64,000 nt of DNA from Cryoendolithus antarcticus (GCA_002077065.1 NAJO01000003.1:248001-312000), one strand, 5' to 3'. Counted from the first letter of the stretch, positions 1 to 11,207 are shown. Numbers and translations are program-made. The notes: generated from the letters alone by a model not told the origin.

Positions 1-1
1 A

Positions 2-814
2 GCGGCGCAGCCGAAGCCTACGTCCCAGCAGCAGCCGACGTCGACTGCGCCCGCACCCGCACAGAAGCCATCCACACCTGCTCCTGCGTCTGTTCCAGCT
101 CTGACGCCCAATGGCAACACCGCACCGGCCGTCAATCTGCCAACGAAAGATACCACCCCGCAAGCTAAGGACGCTCCTCAGACCAACGGCAATGCTTCGG
201 ACTCGAACAAGCCCGCGCCTAGACCCCAGGAGCCCTCGAAGGCCATTTTCATCAGCAATGTCAATAACGCAAATGCCACGGCCGACGAGGTCAAATCCGC
301 GCTATTCACGCCCGAAGACGCCACCAAGGTCACAACCATGGACAAGCACCGCAATGGGCCTTTCGTAGCTCATTTCGAGACCCCCGAGATCATGCAGGAG
401 ATTCTCGCCAAGGGTGTGTCGGAGGAGGGCAAGAAGAAGTTCGCCCAGGCGCGTCTCGCTGTGTATCGCACTCACGGGGCGCCCAATCACACTCGTGGCG
501 GGTTCGGAGGTGCTGGACAATGGGGTTCTGGGCGTGGCGGTCAGGGTGGACCTGCACGCGGTGGCGCGGAAGTGAGCAGGGGAGGCTATCAGAGTGCCGG
601 CGGTGCTACCACAGGTAGTGATTCAGAGAGTGGACGTGGTGGCCGCGGTGGTCGCGGTGGCCGTGGAGGTCAGCGTGGTGGCGAGTTCAGAGGTGGACGC
701 GGTGGACGCGGGAGAGGTGAGGGTAGGGGTGCACGGGCTGAGGGAGCGCCTGCTACATCTACGTCGACGCCTGCGACTGCCTCTGCGCCTGCGCCGACTC
801 CGGCTGCTGAGTAG
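2..814 (+). CDS. RGG-box RNA-binding protein, C-terminal part (5' end outside window)
   Basis: The frame is open from the first bases of the window to a TAG at 812-814, so the start lies upstream. The visible 270 residues begin with a Gln/Pro/Ala/Thr-rich linker, then a roughly 75-residue segment that resembles a divergent RRM (starting near AIFISNVNN, with the later FVAHFETPE strand), then a long Gly/Arg tail with many RGG and GRGG units ending in an Ala/Thr/Pro stretch. NTF2-linker-RRM-RGG proteins of the G3BP/Bre5 type have this order, but the NTF2 part would be outside the window, so that assignment is only a guess. RGG tails bind RNA and are typical of ribonucleoprotein-granule proteins. 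The RRM call is by eye; the RGG tail is certain. Confidence 0.75.
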   Translation, partial: AAQPKPTSQQQPTSTAPAPAQKPSTPAPASVPALTPNGNTAPAVNLPTKDTTPQAKDAPQTNGNASDSNKPAPRPQEPSKAIFISNVNNANATADEVKSALFTPEDATKVTTMDKHRNGPFVAHFETPEIMQEILAKGVSEEGKKKFAQARLAVYRTHGAPNHTRGGFGGAGQWGSGRGGQGGPARGGAEVSRGGYQSAGGATTGSDSESGRGGRGGRGGRGGQRGGEFRGGRGGRGRGEGRGARAEGAPATSTSTPATASAPAPTPAAE

Positions 815-1756
815 CATGCGTAGTGGGGAGTGGGTACTGCATGGCGCGGGGCGTTTGCTTGAGTGTGCATTAGAGGTTTGCTTGCGACGTTGCTCAGGGC
901 GGGCACATTGCGCGAGAGGTGGAGATGGAGCTTCGCTTGATACTGGGCTGGCTAGTGTAACCGTACTGTAGACTGTACGGATAGCTTGAGGGGTGTGTAC
1001 TGGACGTATGGCAAAAGTATGGATACACCTGACGGTCACGCTGTTGAAGTTGCCTCGGCGGTGAGGTCTAGCTGTCCCTTCAGAATACTTTATGTCCTAT
1101 GCCTGCCATCAGCATACTCCTCATCGACATCTCAGTCCTGCCTCTCCCCATCTACGTCACGCCCGCAGCGCGACGCCATAGAGCCCTGCCAAGTCCGCCC
1201 CGCCGCCGAGCTTCCTGCGCCTCCATTTGACCCGTTGAACTCCACGTGCTGAGCCTCATGACTTCCTTGACCTCATATACTTTGCTCCAGACAGTTTCTT
1301 GGACTTGGAGAGGTGGACTTGCGACCACCATCGACGCGGCACTGCTTTCATGCGAAACTCATCGGAATCGTGTGCTCTACTCTTACCGACGCATCCATCA
1401 CAGCCGAGCGGACATGGAACACCATCGGGATAGCAATGGCACGAGTCCTTGCTGTGCGGCATGCCACGTCCAGCCCCTTCCGTATTCAGTGACTTAAGCG
1501 TTCTGCTGCGAGCCAGCAGTACAACGCCTCTGCCAAGGACTCAAGTCTTTGCAAAGGCATGAGTTACGGGGTTGCTTGGGGTGAAGAGTCGGCTGACGTC
1601 TGTCTATGCCATTGCATGGCATTCTTGCAAAGGTGAAGTTTACGGAAGCACTTCATATGAAGTTGGAATAGATAGCTATGCCTTGCCCAAGCTAAGTGGT
1701 CTCATGTTTCTTTGCCCGTTCTGTCCTTTTTTGTTCTACCCAAATCGTGCGCAGTA
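815..1756. other. Intergenic, no gene recognised
   Basis: About 940 bases between the RGG protein and the transporter. Only short overlapping open frames occur here, with no recognisable domain and no consistent codon preference. It should contain the 3' UTR of the upstream gene and the promoter of the transporter. I see no repeat or RNA gene. Confidence 0.6.
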
Positions 1757-4035
1757 ATGCCACTCCCGAAAGTTGACAGCGAAGCTGTCCCTGTCAACGA
1801 GAAGTACGATGGCGCATCTCACAGGTCATCAATCAAAGGTGACAGCAGCATCGACGCCGCCAGATCAGCCTCCCAGCCTGCTCGACGCGCGAGCGTCGCA
1901 GCACTCTTACGAAACCCGCTGACTGGAATGAGCGATGCGGAAGTACTCGCCGACGTAGACGCTTTTGTCGACTCGCGGGGTCTTGGAGACTCCCGCGAGA
2001 TCTTCCGCAAAGGCGGCATGCTTGCACGCGTGCAGCAGCAAGTCAACGGCTACGACAGACTCGACATCCTCTCTGCATAGGAGAAGGACTGGATCCGCCA
2101 CGAAGAGACTCTTCGTTGGAGCCAGCCGTTTATGCTCTACTTCCTGGTCACACTGTGTGCCGGCTCAGCAATCGTGCAAGGCATGGATCAGACGGCCGTG
2201 AACGGCGCGCAGACTTTCTACTTCGAGGAATTCAATATAACGGGTGTATGGCAGCAGGGTTTACTCAATGGTGCTCCATATCTCTGCTCCGTCCTCATCG
2301 GTTGCTGGACGAATGCGCCACTGAACAAGCTGTTCGGACGTCGCGGAACGATCTTCGTGTCCTGTATTGTATCTTTCATCACTGGTATCTGGATGGCTGC
2401 TGCCAATAGCTGGTATAATCTGCTCATTGCTCGCTTCGCATTGGGTCTGGCTGTGGGAGCGAAGAGTTCGACGACGCCTGTGTACGCCGCTGAGTGTGCA
2501 CCGAAGAACATTCGAGGCGCGTTGACGATGATGTGGCAGATGTGGACGGCTTTCGGAATCATGCTGGGCTTTGTGGTCAGTGTGGCGTTTCAGAACACGA
2601 CGATCATCGGCGGGCCGACAAGTCCTTGGAGGTGGATGTTAGGTGAGTGGGCCTTACGATACGGAATCATGCCATCGAGAGTTCACTTCGAGATGCTGAC
2701 ATGATTCAGGATCGACATCAATCCCTCCCGTATGCCTGCAAGTTTTCTTCTGCCCCGAGTCTCCTCGATGGTATGATCGCCTTCCTCGCCTCATTGACGA
2801 TCCATATGTGGCCACTGACGTCTTACTAGGCTTATGGAGAAAGGCAAGTTTGACCGAGCATGGAAGGCTGCCAAGCGCCTTCGTAATCACGACATTCAGG
2901 CTGCTCGAGATATCTACTACAGCTGGAAACTACTTGAGATCGAAGCTAGCGAGCAAAGTGGCAAGTCACTCTGGCGAGAGTCTTTCATGGTGAAGCGAAA
3001 CCGCCGAGCTGCGCAGAGCTCGTTCTTCGTCATGTTCATGCAGCAGTTCTGCGGCATCAATGGTAACTTTCAGAACGCCTTCTGCTCCCTTGAACTCTCT
3101 TTGACCCCGTATCCAGTGATCGCATATTACAGTACGCAGATCTTTATGGATGCTGGCTTCGAACGACCAGAGGCCTTGCTCGTCAGTCTGGGGACTAGAG
3201 TGGTGAACTTCCTGTTCGCCATACCTGTACGTTGTTGACGGCTCCGGACGCGACGCCGCGCTGACATCTCATCAGGCTATCTATACTATCGACACACTCG
3301 GACGAAGAGTAAGCCACAATATAGGCTAGGTGCTTCTACTTGAGGGCAACTTACTAATACCCTTGCAGAATCTCCTGCTTACCACCTTCCCAATGATGGC
3401 TGTCTGTCCTTTCTGGTGCGGCTTCAGCTTCCTTGCGCCAGACCGAGCCAACGGCGATCCCACACAAACGAAGCTCGGCTCGATCGCCGCCGCGATATTC
3501 GTCTTCATGGCAGCGTATAGTCCAGGCATGGGTCCTGTGCCTTTCACGTCAGTATGAAAGCGCCCGAGTCTACTCATCTGGACGCTGATACTTCCAAAGA
3601 TATTCGGCAGAGGCCTTCCCACTGTACATCCGTGATATTGGCTTGTCCTTTGCCACCGCCACGACTTGGGGCTTGGCTTCAACTGTGAGCTCTCCTCCAC
3701 ATCTCTCGCCTTTTGATCATTTCTGACTGATACTGTCCACAGTCTTCCTGTCCCTCACTTGGCCCGCCTTGGTGGCGGCCTTCTCTCCTACAGGCGCTTT
3801 CGCCTGGTACGGAGCATGGAACCTGTTCGGCTGGGTTTTCGCCTACTTCCTCTTGCCCGAGACTAAAAACCTCACGCTCGAGGAGCTCGACACGGTTTTC
3901 AGCGTGGGCAATCGACAGCATGCGAAATACTACACTGACTCTGTCCCATGGTATTGGACTAAGTATGTGAAGAGGGGAGATGTCGAGCCGAGGGAGGCAA
4001 TGTACAGGTTCCTTGAGGAGGAGGTGAAGGGCTAG
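1757..4035 (+). pseudogene. MFS sugar transporter, disrupted (in-frame stop plus frameshift)
   Basis: Homology-style reading gives a 12-TM sugar/quinate-type major facilitator. Seven introns fit: 2643-2709, 2771-2829, 3063-3116, 3227-3275, 3309-3369, 3548-3599 and about 3685-3742. They rebuild family motifs, including the MDQTAVNGAQ segment in the first helix region, CPESPRWLMEKGKF after helix 6, FCGINVIAYYS, and the PETKNLTLEELD end motif. Two lesions are visible. A TAG at 2078-2080 sits in frame between the N-terminal tail and the first helix. At the last intron the upstream exon ends in phase 0 at 3684, while the downstream frame (FLSLTWP) needs phase 1, with no alternative GT or AG nearby. 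It is therefore probably a dead or dying gene, unless the assembly is wrong at two places. The start at 1757 follows an in-frame upstream ATG at 1712 and is the better match to family length. Confidence 0.8.
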
Positions 4036-4307
4036 GTTCAGTAGAATCGCGCTTCACGACGCACGACATGGTTGAAACGTCATAGTATAAGTTGTATGTC
4101 AAGTAGTCAAGCTGTGAAAAGTTGTGCAGGGTATCAAACCTATGTTCATACTACATATTAGGCCATACTACTGGCATGTTACTGTATAGCCATATCGGCG
4201 TCGTTCGTCGATTTTGTTGGCCATCCTTGGCCGCTCAGCCCTTTCCCCCTCCCTACAGCCGTCTATAGTCGTTCGTCGTCATCGTGTCGCGTGGTCGTAC
4301 ATCTCGC

Positions 4308-5927
4308 TCATCGCCAGCTCATCCCCCTAATCATCATCTTGGTGGCACTTCCAACGAGTGCACTCTTGACATCAGCCAAGAAGCCGCCATTTGCGAGAGC
4401 CTGGCTCGCATCCCACATCATCACACCGCCGAAGCTCGAGAAGCCCTTGCAGTAGCTGATGATTCCAGCCAATGTTGAAGCATCGACGTAGCCGAGGCCA
4501 GCGGCACTAGGTCCGCCCGGCACGCCGAGAAGAACCTTGATCGCCGGGTTGGCGCTCACCGTCTTCGCCCACGTGTCCCAGGCGGCGAAGTTGAAGGCTT
4601 CCTGTGTTGCTGCTCCAGGGACGAAAGCTTGCACGCCGCAGGGGTTGTTGTAGAATTGCACGAAGATAGCGTCAAGGTGGACGGTACTGGATAGCAAGGC
4701 GCTGTTGGCTACGTCGGGGTAGACGCATTGCGGCGCGGCGGTGAGGTAGCGCTGTTTCGAAGTGTCGGCGTCCATCAGTTCGCGCAACCTCTGAGCAAAG
4801 GGGACCATGTTCGTGGCTACGGCCTCGATGTCTAGATCGAAGCCATCGATCGCTGCGGAGCCAAAGGGTCTGAGAACAGCGGACTGGCGTTTCGCGAGAG
4901 TTGAGTCCAAGATCTGAGGGTTTATGATCGTTGAGTTGATGAAGATTGAGTTCGTGATCGTGGAGTTGATGAACACCGAGTTGTTGATGGTGGAGTTTGT
5001 AATGATCGAGTTGTTGATCGTTGAGTTCGTAATGGTCGTGTTTGAAATCGTAGCGTTTGTGAAGGTCGAGTTGACGTATGACGGCAGCGTCAATGTATCG
5101 TTGAGCAGCGGCGAAGGCGTTGTTGTCGTGGTCGGGCTTGCGAAGATCGAGCTCGGAATGGATGTGAGCGTTGCCGTGAAGAAGAGAGTGGTCAGTCTTG
5201 TGCTGAACGTTGTCACAGGAACCGTCCTGGTGAGCAACAAGGTGGATAGGCTGGTCGATGTCGAGGGCTCTGACGTTGTCTTGCCGCTGCGCGATGTTGA
5301 GGAGATAAATCCAGAAGAGCTTGTGAACGGGCTGCTAGTGCTTGTGGGTGTGCTGAGCGCCGAGGTTGTGCTTGAGGTGGATGATGTCGATGATGTCGTC
5401 GTCGTCGTCGACGACGAGCTCTTTGAGCTCGTAGAGGTCGTAGTAGGGGTCCCTCCAGCGACTGGTCCAAATAATTCCCACAAATGATCTGCCATCGAGA
5501 TAGCCTGGGCAGAGCTGGTGAAACCGCCCTCGGTGTAGGTCGCCCCACCGATCGATAGCAGTATCGTCTTCCCATACTGCTGCTGGCAGGTGGTGATGTC
5601 GGCTCCGATGGTTGGACAGTCCAACAGGTTGGTACCGGCGAAGATCTGGCAGTCACTCGCCTGATTGGCGAAGTTGATTACGGGTTCACCACCTGTACCG
5701 GTTGTCATTTCGTAGAGGAAGGCCAGAGGAATGACATCGATGTTCGTGTTGGCGCAGTAGTCCACCAGCCGTTGTTGTGCGTTCGGTCCACTGGCCTGGT
5801 TAATGGAGTTCTGTCCCCAGTAGACAGCTACATTGCTAGAGCTGTCCAAAGCTAGTCGGGCTGTGGCTTGAGTGACGAGTGCCAAAGCTGCGACAACATT
5901 GCGTGAAATAGAAGATGAGGAAGACAT
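4308..5927 (-). CDS. Secreted GH18 class III chitinase with large Ser/Thr and pentapeptide-repeat insert
   Basis: Single-exon protein of 539 residues. A signal peptide (about residues 1-23) is followed by the GH18 N-terminal half (NVAVYWGQN; SIGG near 125-128). Residues about 157-350 are an insert. The barrel then resumes with RPFGSAAIDGFDLDIE, containing the full DxxDxDxE catalytic motif (D361, D364, D366, E368), and ends with GGVMMWDAS. These enzymes hydrolyse beta-1,4-GlcNAc bonds in chitin during wall remodelling or nutrition. The insert lies just before the catalytic strand, where family members usually have a short loop. It has no GT-AG boundaries that would make it an intron, and it ends in a KR dibasic site. 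There is no chitin-binding module or GPI signal. The open frame on the opposite strand at 4924-5487 is a shadow of the insert. Confidence 0.93.
   Translation of the reverse strand: MSSSSSISRNVVAALALVTQATARLALDSSSNVAVYWGQNSINQASGPNAQQRLVDYCANTNIDVIPLAFLYEMTTGTGGEPVINFANQASDCQIFAGTNLLDCPTIGADITTCQQQYGKTILLSIGGATYTEGGFTSSAQAISMADHLWELFGPVAGGTPTTTSTSSKSSSSTTTTTSSTSSTSSTTSALSTPTSTSSPFTSSSGFISSTSRSGKTTSEPSTSTSLSTLLLTRTVPVTTFSTRLTTLFFTATLTSIPSSIFASPTTTTTPSPLLNDTLTLPSYVNSTFTNATISNTTITNSTINNSIITNSTINNSVFINSTITNSIFINSTIINPQILDSTLAKRQSAVLRPFGSAAIDGFDLDIEAVATNMVPFAQRLRELMDADTSKQRYLTAAPQCVYPDVANSALLSSTVHLDAIFVQFYNNPCGVQAFVPGAATQEAFNFAAWDTWAKTVSANPAIKVLLGVPGGPSAAGLGYVDASTLAGIISYCKGFSSFGGVMMWDASQALANGGFLADVKSALVGSATKMMIRGMSWR
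4893..5072 (-). repeat. 15-bp tandem repeat encoding twelve pentapeptide units inside the chitinase
   Basis: Residues about 286-345 of the chitinase read as twelve consecutive five-residue units of the form N-S-T-[I/F]-x (examples NSTFT, NATIS, NTTIT, NSTIN, NSVFI). Most N-S/T units are also N-glycosylation sequons. The spacing is exactly 15 bp at DNA level. Register and hydrophobic centre match the pentapeptide-repeat pattern [S/A]-x-[L/F/I]-x-N, which folds as a right-handed beta helix in known proteins. The fold assignment here is inference. Confidence 0.8.
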
Positions 5928-7321
5928 AACGACAGGGATGTGAAGAGACCAGGGGCTTGCCTGAGCAGATCGATGTGAATATGCAGGTACGGGACAGGCA
6001 AAGGCAAGCCCTTGCCGGTGTTATATGCATGATCGCAAGCGTACCCAACTTGCTATCATGCGGTGGCAATCACTATGCCAGCCCTGCCACCGTATGTGAG
6101 CACAGATGGGACTTTGGGGCAGTCGGATATGGTCGTGTGCAGAGACGATGGTGGATGCGTGGATGCAGTCCTGCCACCAGCCGTTGGCACGGTGGCGGGA
6201 TGGCGTTAGTGGAGCGCTCCGTTGCGACCGTCGCGGAGAATATACGGCCACCTGCATCTGGAGTTGCGCTTGTGGTATAAATCGTGGTACATCGAATGGC
6301 ACAATGACATTGTGCGTCCGGATATCGTGTCAGATGACAGGTCGCACGGCGTGTGACCTGTCTAACATTCTCGTCACTACATCGATCGCGAGTGCATGCT
6401 GCGGAGAATTCATCGTGTTGTGGCTGGTGGTCGGGAATAGAGTTGTATGAGACGAAGCTAAAGACCAGTACCGAAAGTCAATCTTTGCAAAGTCCGTATC
6501 GGGCGCTCAACGTAGCCGCATATGCGTGTCCTCACCATCCTTGCGCGAGTACAAGGTACCATCGTCGTCGATCAAGCCAATGCCAGAGAAACGAGGATCC
6601 GGTGAAAATGTTGCTCCGCATAATCTGCGTTGCCGTGCGGCGTATCTCGGCGACCACGCTGCGTGCTAGCCGAGCGTGTCCGGTATGGAGTCCACCCAGC
6701 CAAGACAAGGTGGATAGCGTGCGAAACATCCAGTGTGCTATACTAGACATCCAGCACGGTACTGTTATGTTCTCAGACAGACTATGAGACGTGGAGATAT
6801 CATGTCTCTGCGTGCCAGCCCCGAGAGCTTGAACGATGGGTGTGTATTGCGCAAACGCAAGTCCAGAGCACTCTGTCCGGAGAGCGGCATCTTGGATCCC
6901 AGACATGCTCCAGCACATGTACGGATGAGAAGCGCCGCTACTTGAGCATAGATCAGTACTGGACACACGGCTGTGTGCTCAAGGGGCAAGAAAAGATAAC
7001 GGCGAGCAAAACCTGTTCAAAGCTGGTAATGTGTGCTAGTCTCCAGAACTCGCCTGCTTTACCATTGTCGCCGACATAGACTGTACCATTCCCGGGATGC
7101 AGTGCGACAGATTGATCAGGAGAGAACACGCGCATTCAATGCGCCCACCCTCATGAGTCTATCTCGATCTGCTATGATGTCGTTTTCGTTCGACGTTGTC
7201 TTCATCCTTGCTGTAAATCATCGGCATCTCGGGGCCGATTGCCGACGTCCTGCATAACTAGAGTGCGATTCTGCCCATGAATTTCCTGCCGTGCTTATGG
7301 ACTCAAAGATCTTCCTCCATC
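5928..7321. other. Long intergenic region with possible gene relics on the minus strand
   Basis: About 1.4 kb separates the chitinase start from the Bud22 gene. No complete gene is supported. On the minus strand a short coding-like island at about 7040-7135 (containing HPGNGTVYVGDNG) resembles a strand of a beta-propeller enzyme. A second island near 6530-6620 (GIGLIDDDGTLYSRKDG) is similar in style but in a different frame, with stops between them. They could be remains of one decayed secreted enzyme; the family is not identifiable. The chitinase promoter should occupy the first few hundred bases. Confidence 0.35.
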
Positions 7322-8910
7322 ATGCCCAAACGCAAGCGCGATGGTGATGGCGGTGACGAGCAAGCTGTATCTCACAGCGACAGTGTTCCAAAAGGTGCAC
7401 AGCATCAGCGCGTGCAGCATAAGCTTGCGCAAGGTGCAGTCAAACTTGGACACGCCTTCAAGATTGCTAAAGGCTTCGAACGTCAGAAGCTAGGTCGGCG
7501 GCAGAAGACAGTGAAGGTGGCGAAAGATGTCACCGGTGAGCGGAGGATCGAGTCTGAGATTGCGGCGTTGAAGGTGCGTGACTACCTGTGGCAGAAGTGC
7601 GTGGAAGTATTGGAGATCACGAACTGACGAGTATATGCTACGGAAGATAGACGCTTGACACTACCGCACTCGGCAAGCATTATTTGTATAAAACGTTGGG
7701 CAAGATCAAGTCGGCCGCTGCTTCCCCAGTCCTAGCTTCAGAGATCGCAAGTCTGCCCGTAATTCCACACGATCCTGCCACACTCAACGTTGTCGCACGC
7801 CTGTGCAAGTCAACCCCTGTTCAAGCAGCGCTCCCGGAAGCTCTGCAGGAGATTCAGAGAGCTGCAGGTATACCGATAGAGAACGTCACAACAGTGAAAA
7901 AGAAGAGAGCAAGGGCGAAAGACTTTGAAGAGGACGCGAAGCAGCCGACGGTGAAGGCGAGACCCGTGGACGTGAAGTCGGAACGCTCGACAGGGACGCG
8001 TGAAGCGCCGCTAGCTGAACGTGTGAGCTTACAAGACCAAGACGAGGCATCGGACGATGAGTTCGGCGGCTTCGAGGACCGTCTGGCTTCTTCCGATGAC
8101 GACGATCGCAACGCCTGGGTGAGCAACCGGACCCCCGATCATGAAGACGCAGAAATGTTCTCCGAGGGATACCTAAGTGGGGACGATGAGTGGGTGAGCA
8201 ATCAATACTTGGACGACAACGGCATCCCGGTATTCGCCGACGAGGAGATGCGCGAACGCTGGACGAAGCACGGACAATCAAGTAATAAAGACAAGTCGGA
8301 TATTGCGGTCAACGGCGAAGCTACCCGGAGCGAAGACTCAGCGCCGGGTCACTATGATCCCAGCAAAGACCTGGCATTGTCAGAAGTGTCAATCTCACGT
8401 TCACCATCGCCCGAACCGCAAAAGGCTGCCAAGGTGGCCGCGAAACCCAAAGCCTCGAGTTTCGTGCCTTCACTGAGTCTCGGAGGCTATATCAGCGGTT
8501 CTGGCTCTGATCCTGAGTCTGACATTGATGTCGAGCCCGCGCCGAAGAACCGACGAGGGCAACGAGCACGACAGAAGATTTGGGAACAGAAGTTTGGTGC
8601 TGGAGCGAAGCATGTGGTGAAGTCGCAGAATGATCCCAACAAAGGGTGGGATCCGAAGCGGGGTGCGACTGACAGTGCGAAAGGAAGAGGCAACAGTGGA
8701 GGCCGCGGGCGAGGTGGAGCACCAGTCGGCAGGCCTGCTGGAGGGAGGTCGTTTTCTCAGGCATATGGTGAGAATCGCCCTGCTGCGCCGCCTAAGAAGC
8801 ACAAGGACGATGATGGACCTCTTCATCCCAGCTGGGAAGCTGCGAAGCTCGCGAAGGAGAAGAAAAGCGCCCCTATTGCGTTCGTTGGCAAGAAGACTAC
8901 CTTCGAGTAG
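7322..8910 (+). CDS. BUD22: Bud22-domain ribosome biogenesis factor
   Basis: Two exons, 7322-7573 and 7651-8910, with a 77 bp intron (GTGCGT donor, TAG acceptor). The start MPKRKRDG is preferred over an in-frame ATG at 7277 because the basic N-terminus is typical. The N-terminal part carries the Bud22 helix (AFKIAKGFERQKLGRRQK) and KHYLYKTLGKIK just after the intron. The middle is acidic and Ser-rich, and the C-terminus has a Gly/Arg patch, then LHPSWEAAKLAKE and the terminal GKKTTFE motif that closes the family. Bud22/SRFBP1 proteins act in the nucleolus in 18S rRNA maturation and 40S assembly. Length (about 500 residues) fits. The assignment is firm on motif grounds. Confidence 0.9.
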
Positions 8911-9616
8911 GCTTTGGAAATGCTATCTTTCCTATCGTGTCTCGGATTAAGTGCGAAGGAACATTCAACGTATTGTCCCCAATGCTGCTGCCTTACCAAG
9001 GAGGTGGTGTATGGCGCGAGGCTGTAGCAGCAATGCCACAATCATGAACACGCGTCTCCATAGCAGACAGCGCTATATCTTGCTTTTACAACTCATGCCT
9101 CCGCTGACTTTCGCTTCGGCGCTCGTAAACGATTGTTCGGGCTCGCCCGTCGTACCGAGAGCGTGCCAATCATGTCGTTTTGTCTCTCCTAGCGCAACGG
9201 CATCTCTATTAGCGCGACGGCTATGCTACTCCCTGGTCCTTCGCTCCTTCCATCTTCGACCCACAACTCGAGCTCCCAGCAATAAACGCGAGGTGCGCAT
9301 GTATTGACGGACACTGGATGATAATATATAAGCCATGGCAGTGCTTGCACGTTCACTCTTGGTAGGAAGCTGTACGATATTTTGCTTCTCTCACTTCACT
9401 GTGTCCTCACACTGCCTAAGTGTGCTGTCTCTGTCTTCCATCAGCTCCATCTCGCCTGCTCTGCGATCACAGCACTCAGTCCTCGAACCTACAACGAGCG
9501 CATTGGAAACGTTTGCAACTCCTTCGCAGCACCTTCACTTCATCGAGGAGCGAGCCCTCGTGGTACGTCGGTCGTAGTGGAAGTCTCACCAGGCGACTAA
9601 GTCCACTCTCAACATC
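8911..9616. other. Intergenic, promoter of the RTA1 gene
   Basis: About 700 bases without a recognisable gene. A TATA-like run (ATAATATATAAG) lies at 9321-9332, roughly 290 bp before the RTA1 start, so the RTA1 transcript probably has a pyrimidine-rich 5' leader. Short open frames here overlap each other and look random. Confidence 0.5.
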
Positions 9617-10621
9617 ATGCTCGGTTCGCGCGCAGACCGGAATAGCGATAATGTACTCGCAAACTTCCAGTACTACTACTACGAACCAGCATTATCAGCA
9701 GCCGCCATATTCACCGCACTCTTCGGCCTTAGCACTCTTTTACATTGTTTTCAGATGATCAGGACAAAGACATGGTTCATGGTTCCGTTCCTGATTGGCG
9801 GGCTCTGTATGCACTCGCTAGAACGCAATGCTTGACACAGACTAGACAGCTGACATGAGCTTCTAGTCGAGACCATCGGTTACATTGGCCGCATCCTCTC
9901 CGCGCATCAGAATCCAGGTCCTTATACGCTTGGTCCCTTCATCATCCAGTCAGTGCTGCTCCTTGTTGCACCAGCGCTGTTCGCCGCGTCCATCTACATG
10001 GAGCTTGGCCGGATCGTCTTGATGTGTGAAGGCGATCGAGCACTTTTTGTCCGGCGTACCTGGCTCACCAAGATATTCGTCGGTGGCGATATACTGTCCT
10101 TCCTGATGCAGTCTGCGGGTGCCGGGCTGCTTTCCAGCGGTACCAGCTCCTCTATCAACATGGGCTCGAACATTGTCGTCGGAGGCTTGGTCGTACAGGT
10201 TCTCTTCTTCGGACTCTTTGTGATCACCGCGGCGCTTTTCCATGTGCGGAATATGCGGAACCCAACCGAGAAGTCTAGGGGCACGCCGTGGAAGAAACAC
10301 CTCATTGGACTGTACATCGTCAGTATCCTGATTTTTATGCGATCGATAGTGCGTGTGGTTGAGTACGCGGAAGGCTATGCTGGGTATATTATGGAGGTAA
10401 GTGCTTGAAAAGAAGATTTGAGGCCGTCAATACTGATAGATATCACGCAGCACGAGGTCTTCCTGTACATTTTCGATGCAGTGGTCATGTGGTTGGCGAT
10501 GATCACCATGAACTGGATACATCCGAGTGAAGTCGCCGCGCTACTGAGGAGTGGTACAGAGCAACGGGCTTTCACTAACGCTTGGAAGCTGGAGAAAGTC
10601 GGGCAGAGGAGCGTTGTGTAG
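9617..10621 (+). CDS. RTA1-like multi-pass membrane protein
   Basis: Three exons, 9617-9806, 9867-10396 and 10451-10621, with introns of 60 and 54 bp that keep the frame. The protein (about 296 residues) has seven hydrophobic helices and RTA1 family motifs: FETIGYIGR just after intron 1, APALFAASIYMELGRI, FVGGDILSFLMQSAGAG, and FRSIVRVVEYAEG-like in the sixth helix region (here RSIVRVVEYAEGYAG). RTA1/RTM1/Rsb1 proteins sit in the plasma membrane and are linked to export of sphingoid bases, aminocholesterol resistance and other lipid stress. The next gene on the same strand, 590 bp away, is an Upc2-like transcription factor, which may control lipid-stress genes. Confidence 0.92.
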
Positions 10622-11207
10622 GCCGAGCACGTGAACACAATGGGAGTGGACTCATACGTGGTCAGGCTGTGTGAACTTCTCGATCTGGGTTTATGGGCGA
10701 GCGTTCGAGCGTGGTAGGAGAATCGGCGATTCTGTGTTTGGGCGATAGCACTGCGATGCGATATACTCGTAGATATAGAAAGGACCGACAATGGAAATAT
10801 TTATCCCGCCGAAGAGAACACACTCAAGTGTCAAGACGACGACATCATGTGAGGAACTCAATGTTGCCAGACGAAAGCAAGTGGCGCGCGTAAATTTTCC
10901 ACAGCCACTGAACAGTGCTTCCACTCTTCAACTGCCTTCCAACATCAACGTCGCCTACCTCTGTGCATCAACAAGCCATTGCTCCTGGAGGCGCAAGTCC
11001 ACGCAAACTTATCGTGGAGGACGCGTAGTCCGATGGCTTTGTCCGGCTGTGCATGATCGCGGACAAAAGCCGATGTGCCACAGTAGACCTGACTTCCAAT
11101 GGACCATATCTGGGTTGGTCTCACGCTGGTCAAAGATCGCCAACGCTCGATGCAGTGGTGCATGGTATCGTACCACTCTTGACATCGGCATCCTCCCGAG
11201 ACGAACG
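10622..11207. other. Intergenic between RTA1 gene and Zn2Cys6 regulator
   Basis: About 590 bases. The regulator's frame stays open upstream to an ATG at 10791, but the extra 139 residues show no domain and unfavourable codons, so I treat this stretch as terminator of the RTA1 gene plus promoter and leader of the regulator. Confidence 0.5.

Noticed and set aside
2042..2080. A 39-bp intron that would remove the transporter's TAG
   Set aside because: Too short for splicing in fungi, its donor is GTCAAC, and it would delete residues that fit the family.
4924..5487. 187-codon open frame on the plus strand
   Set aside because: It is the exact reverse of the Ser/Thr and pentapeptide insert of the chitinase; its Val/Glu repeats mirror the sense repeat.
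10791..11207. N-terminal extension of the Upc2-like regulator
   Set aside because: Open but without domain or family similarity; the family starts close to the zinc cluster, so the ATG at 11208 is preferred.
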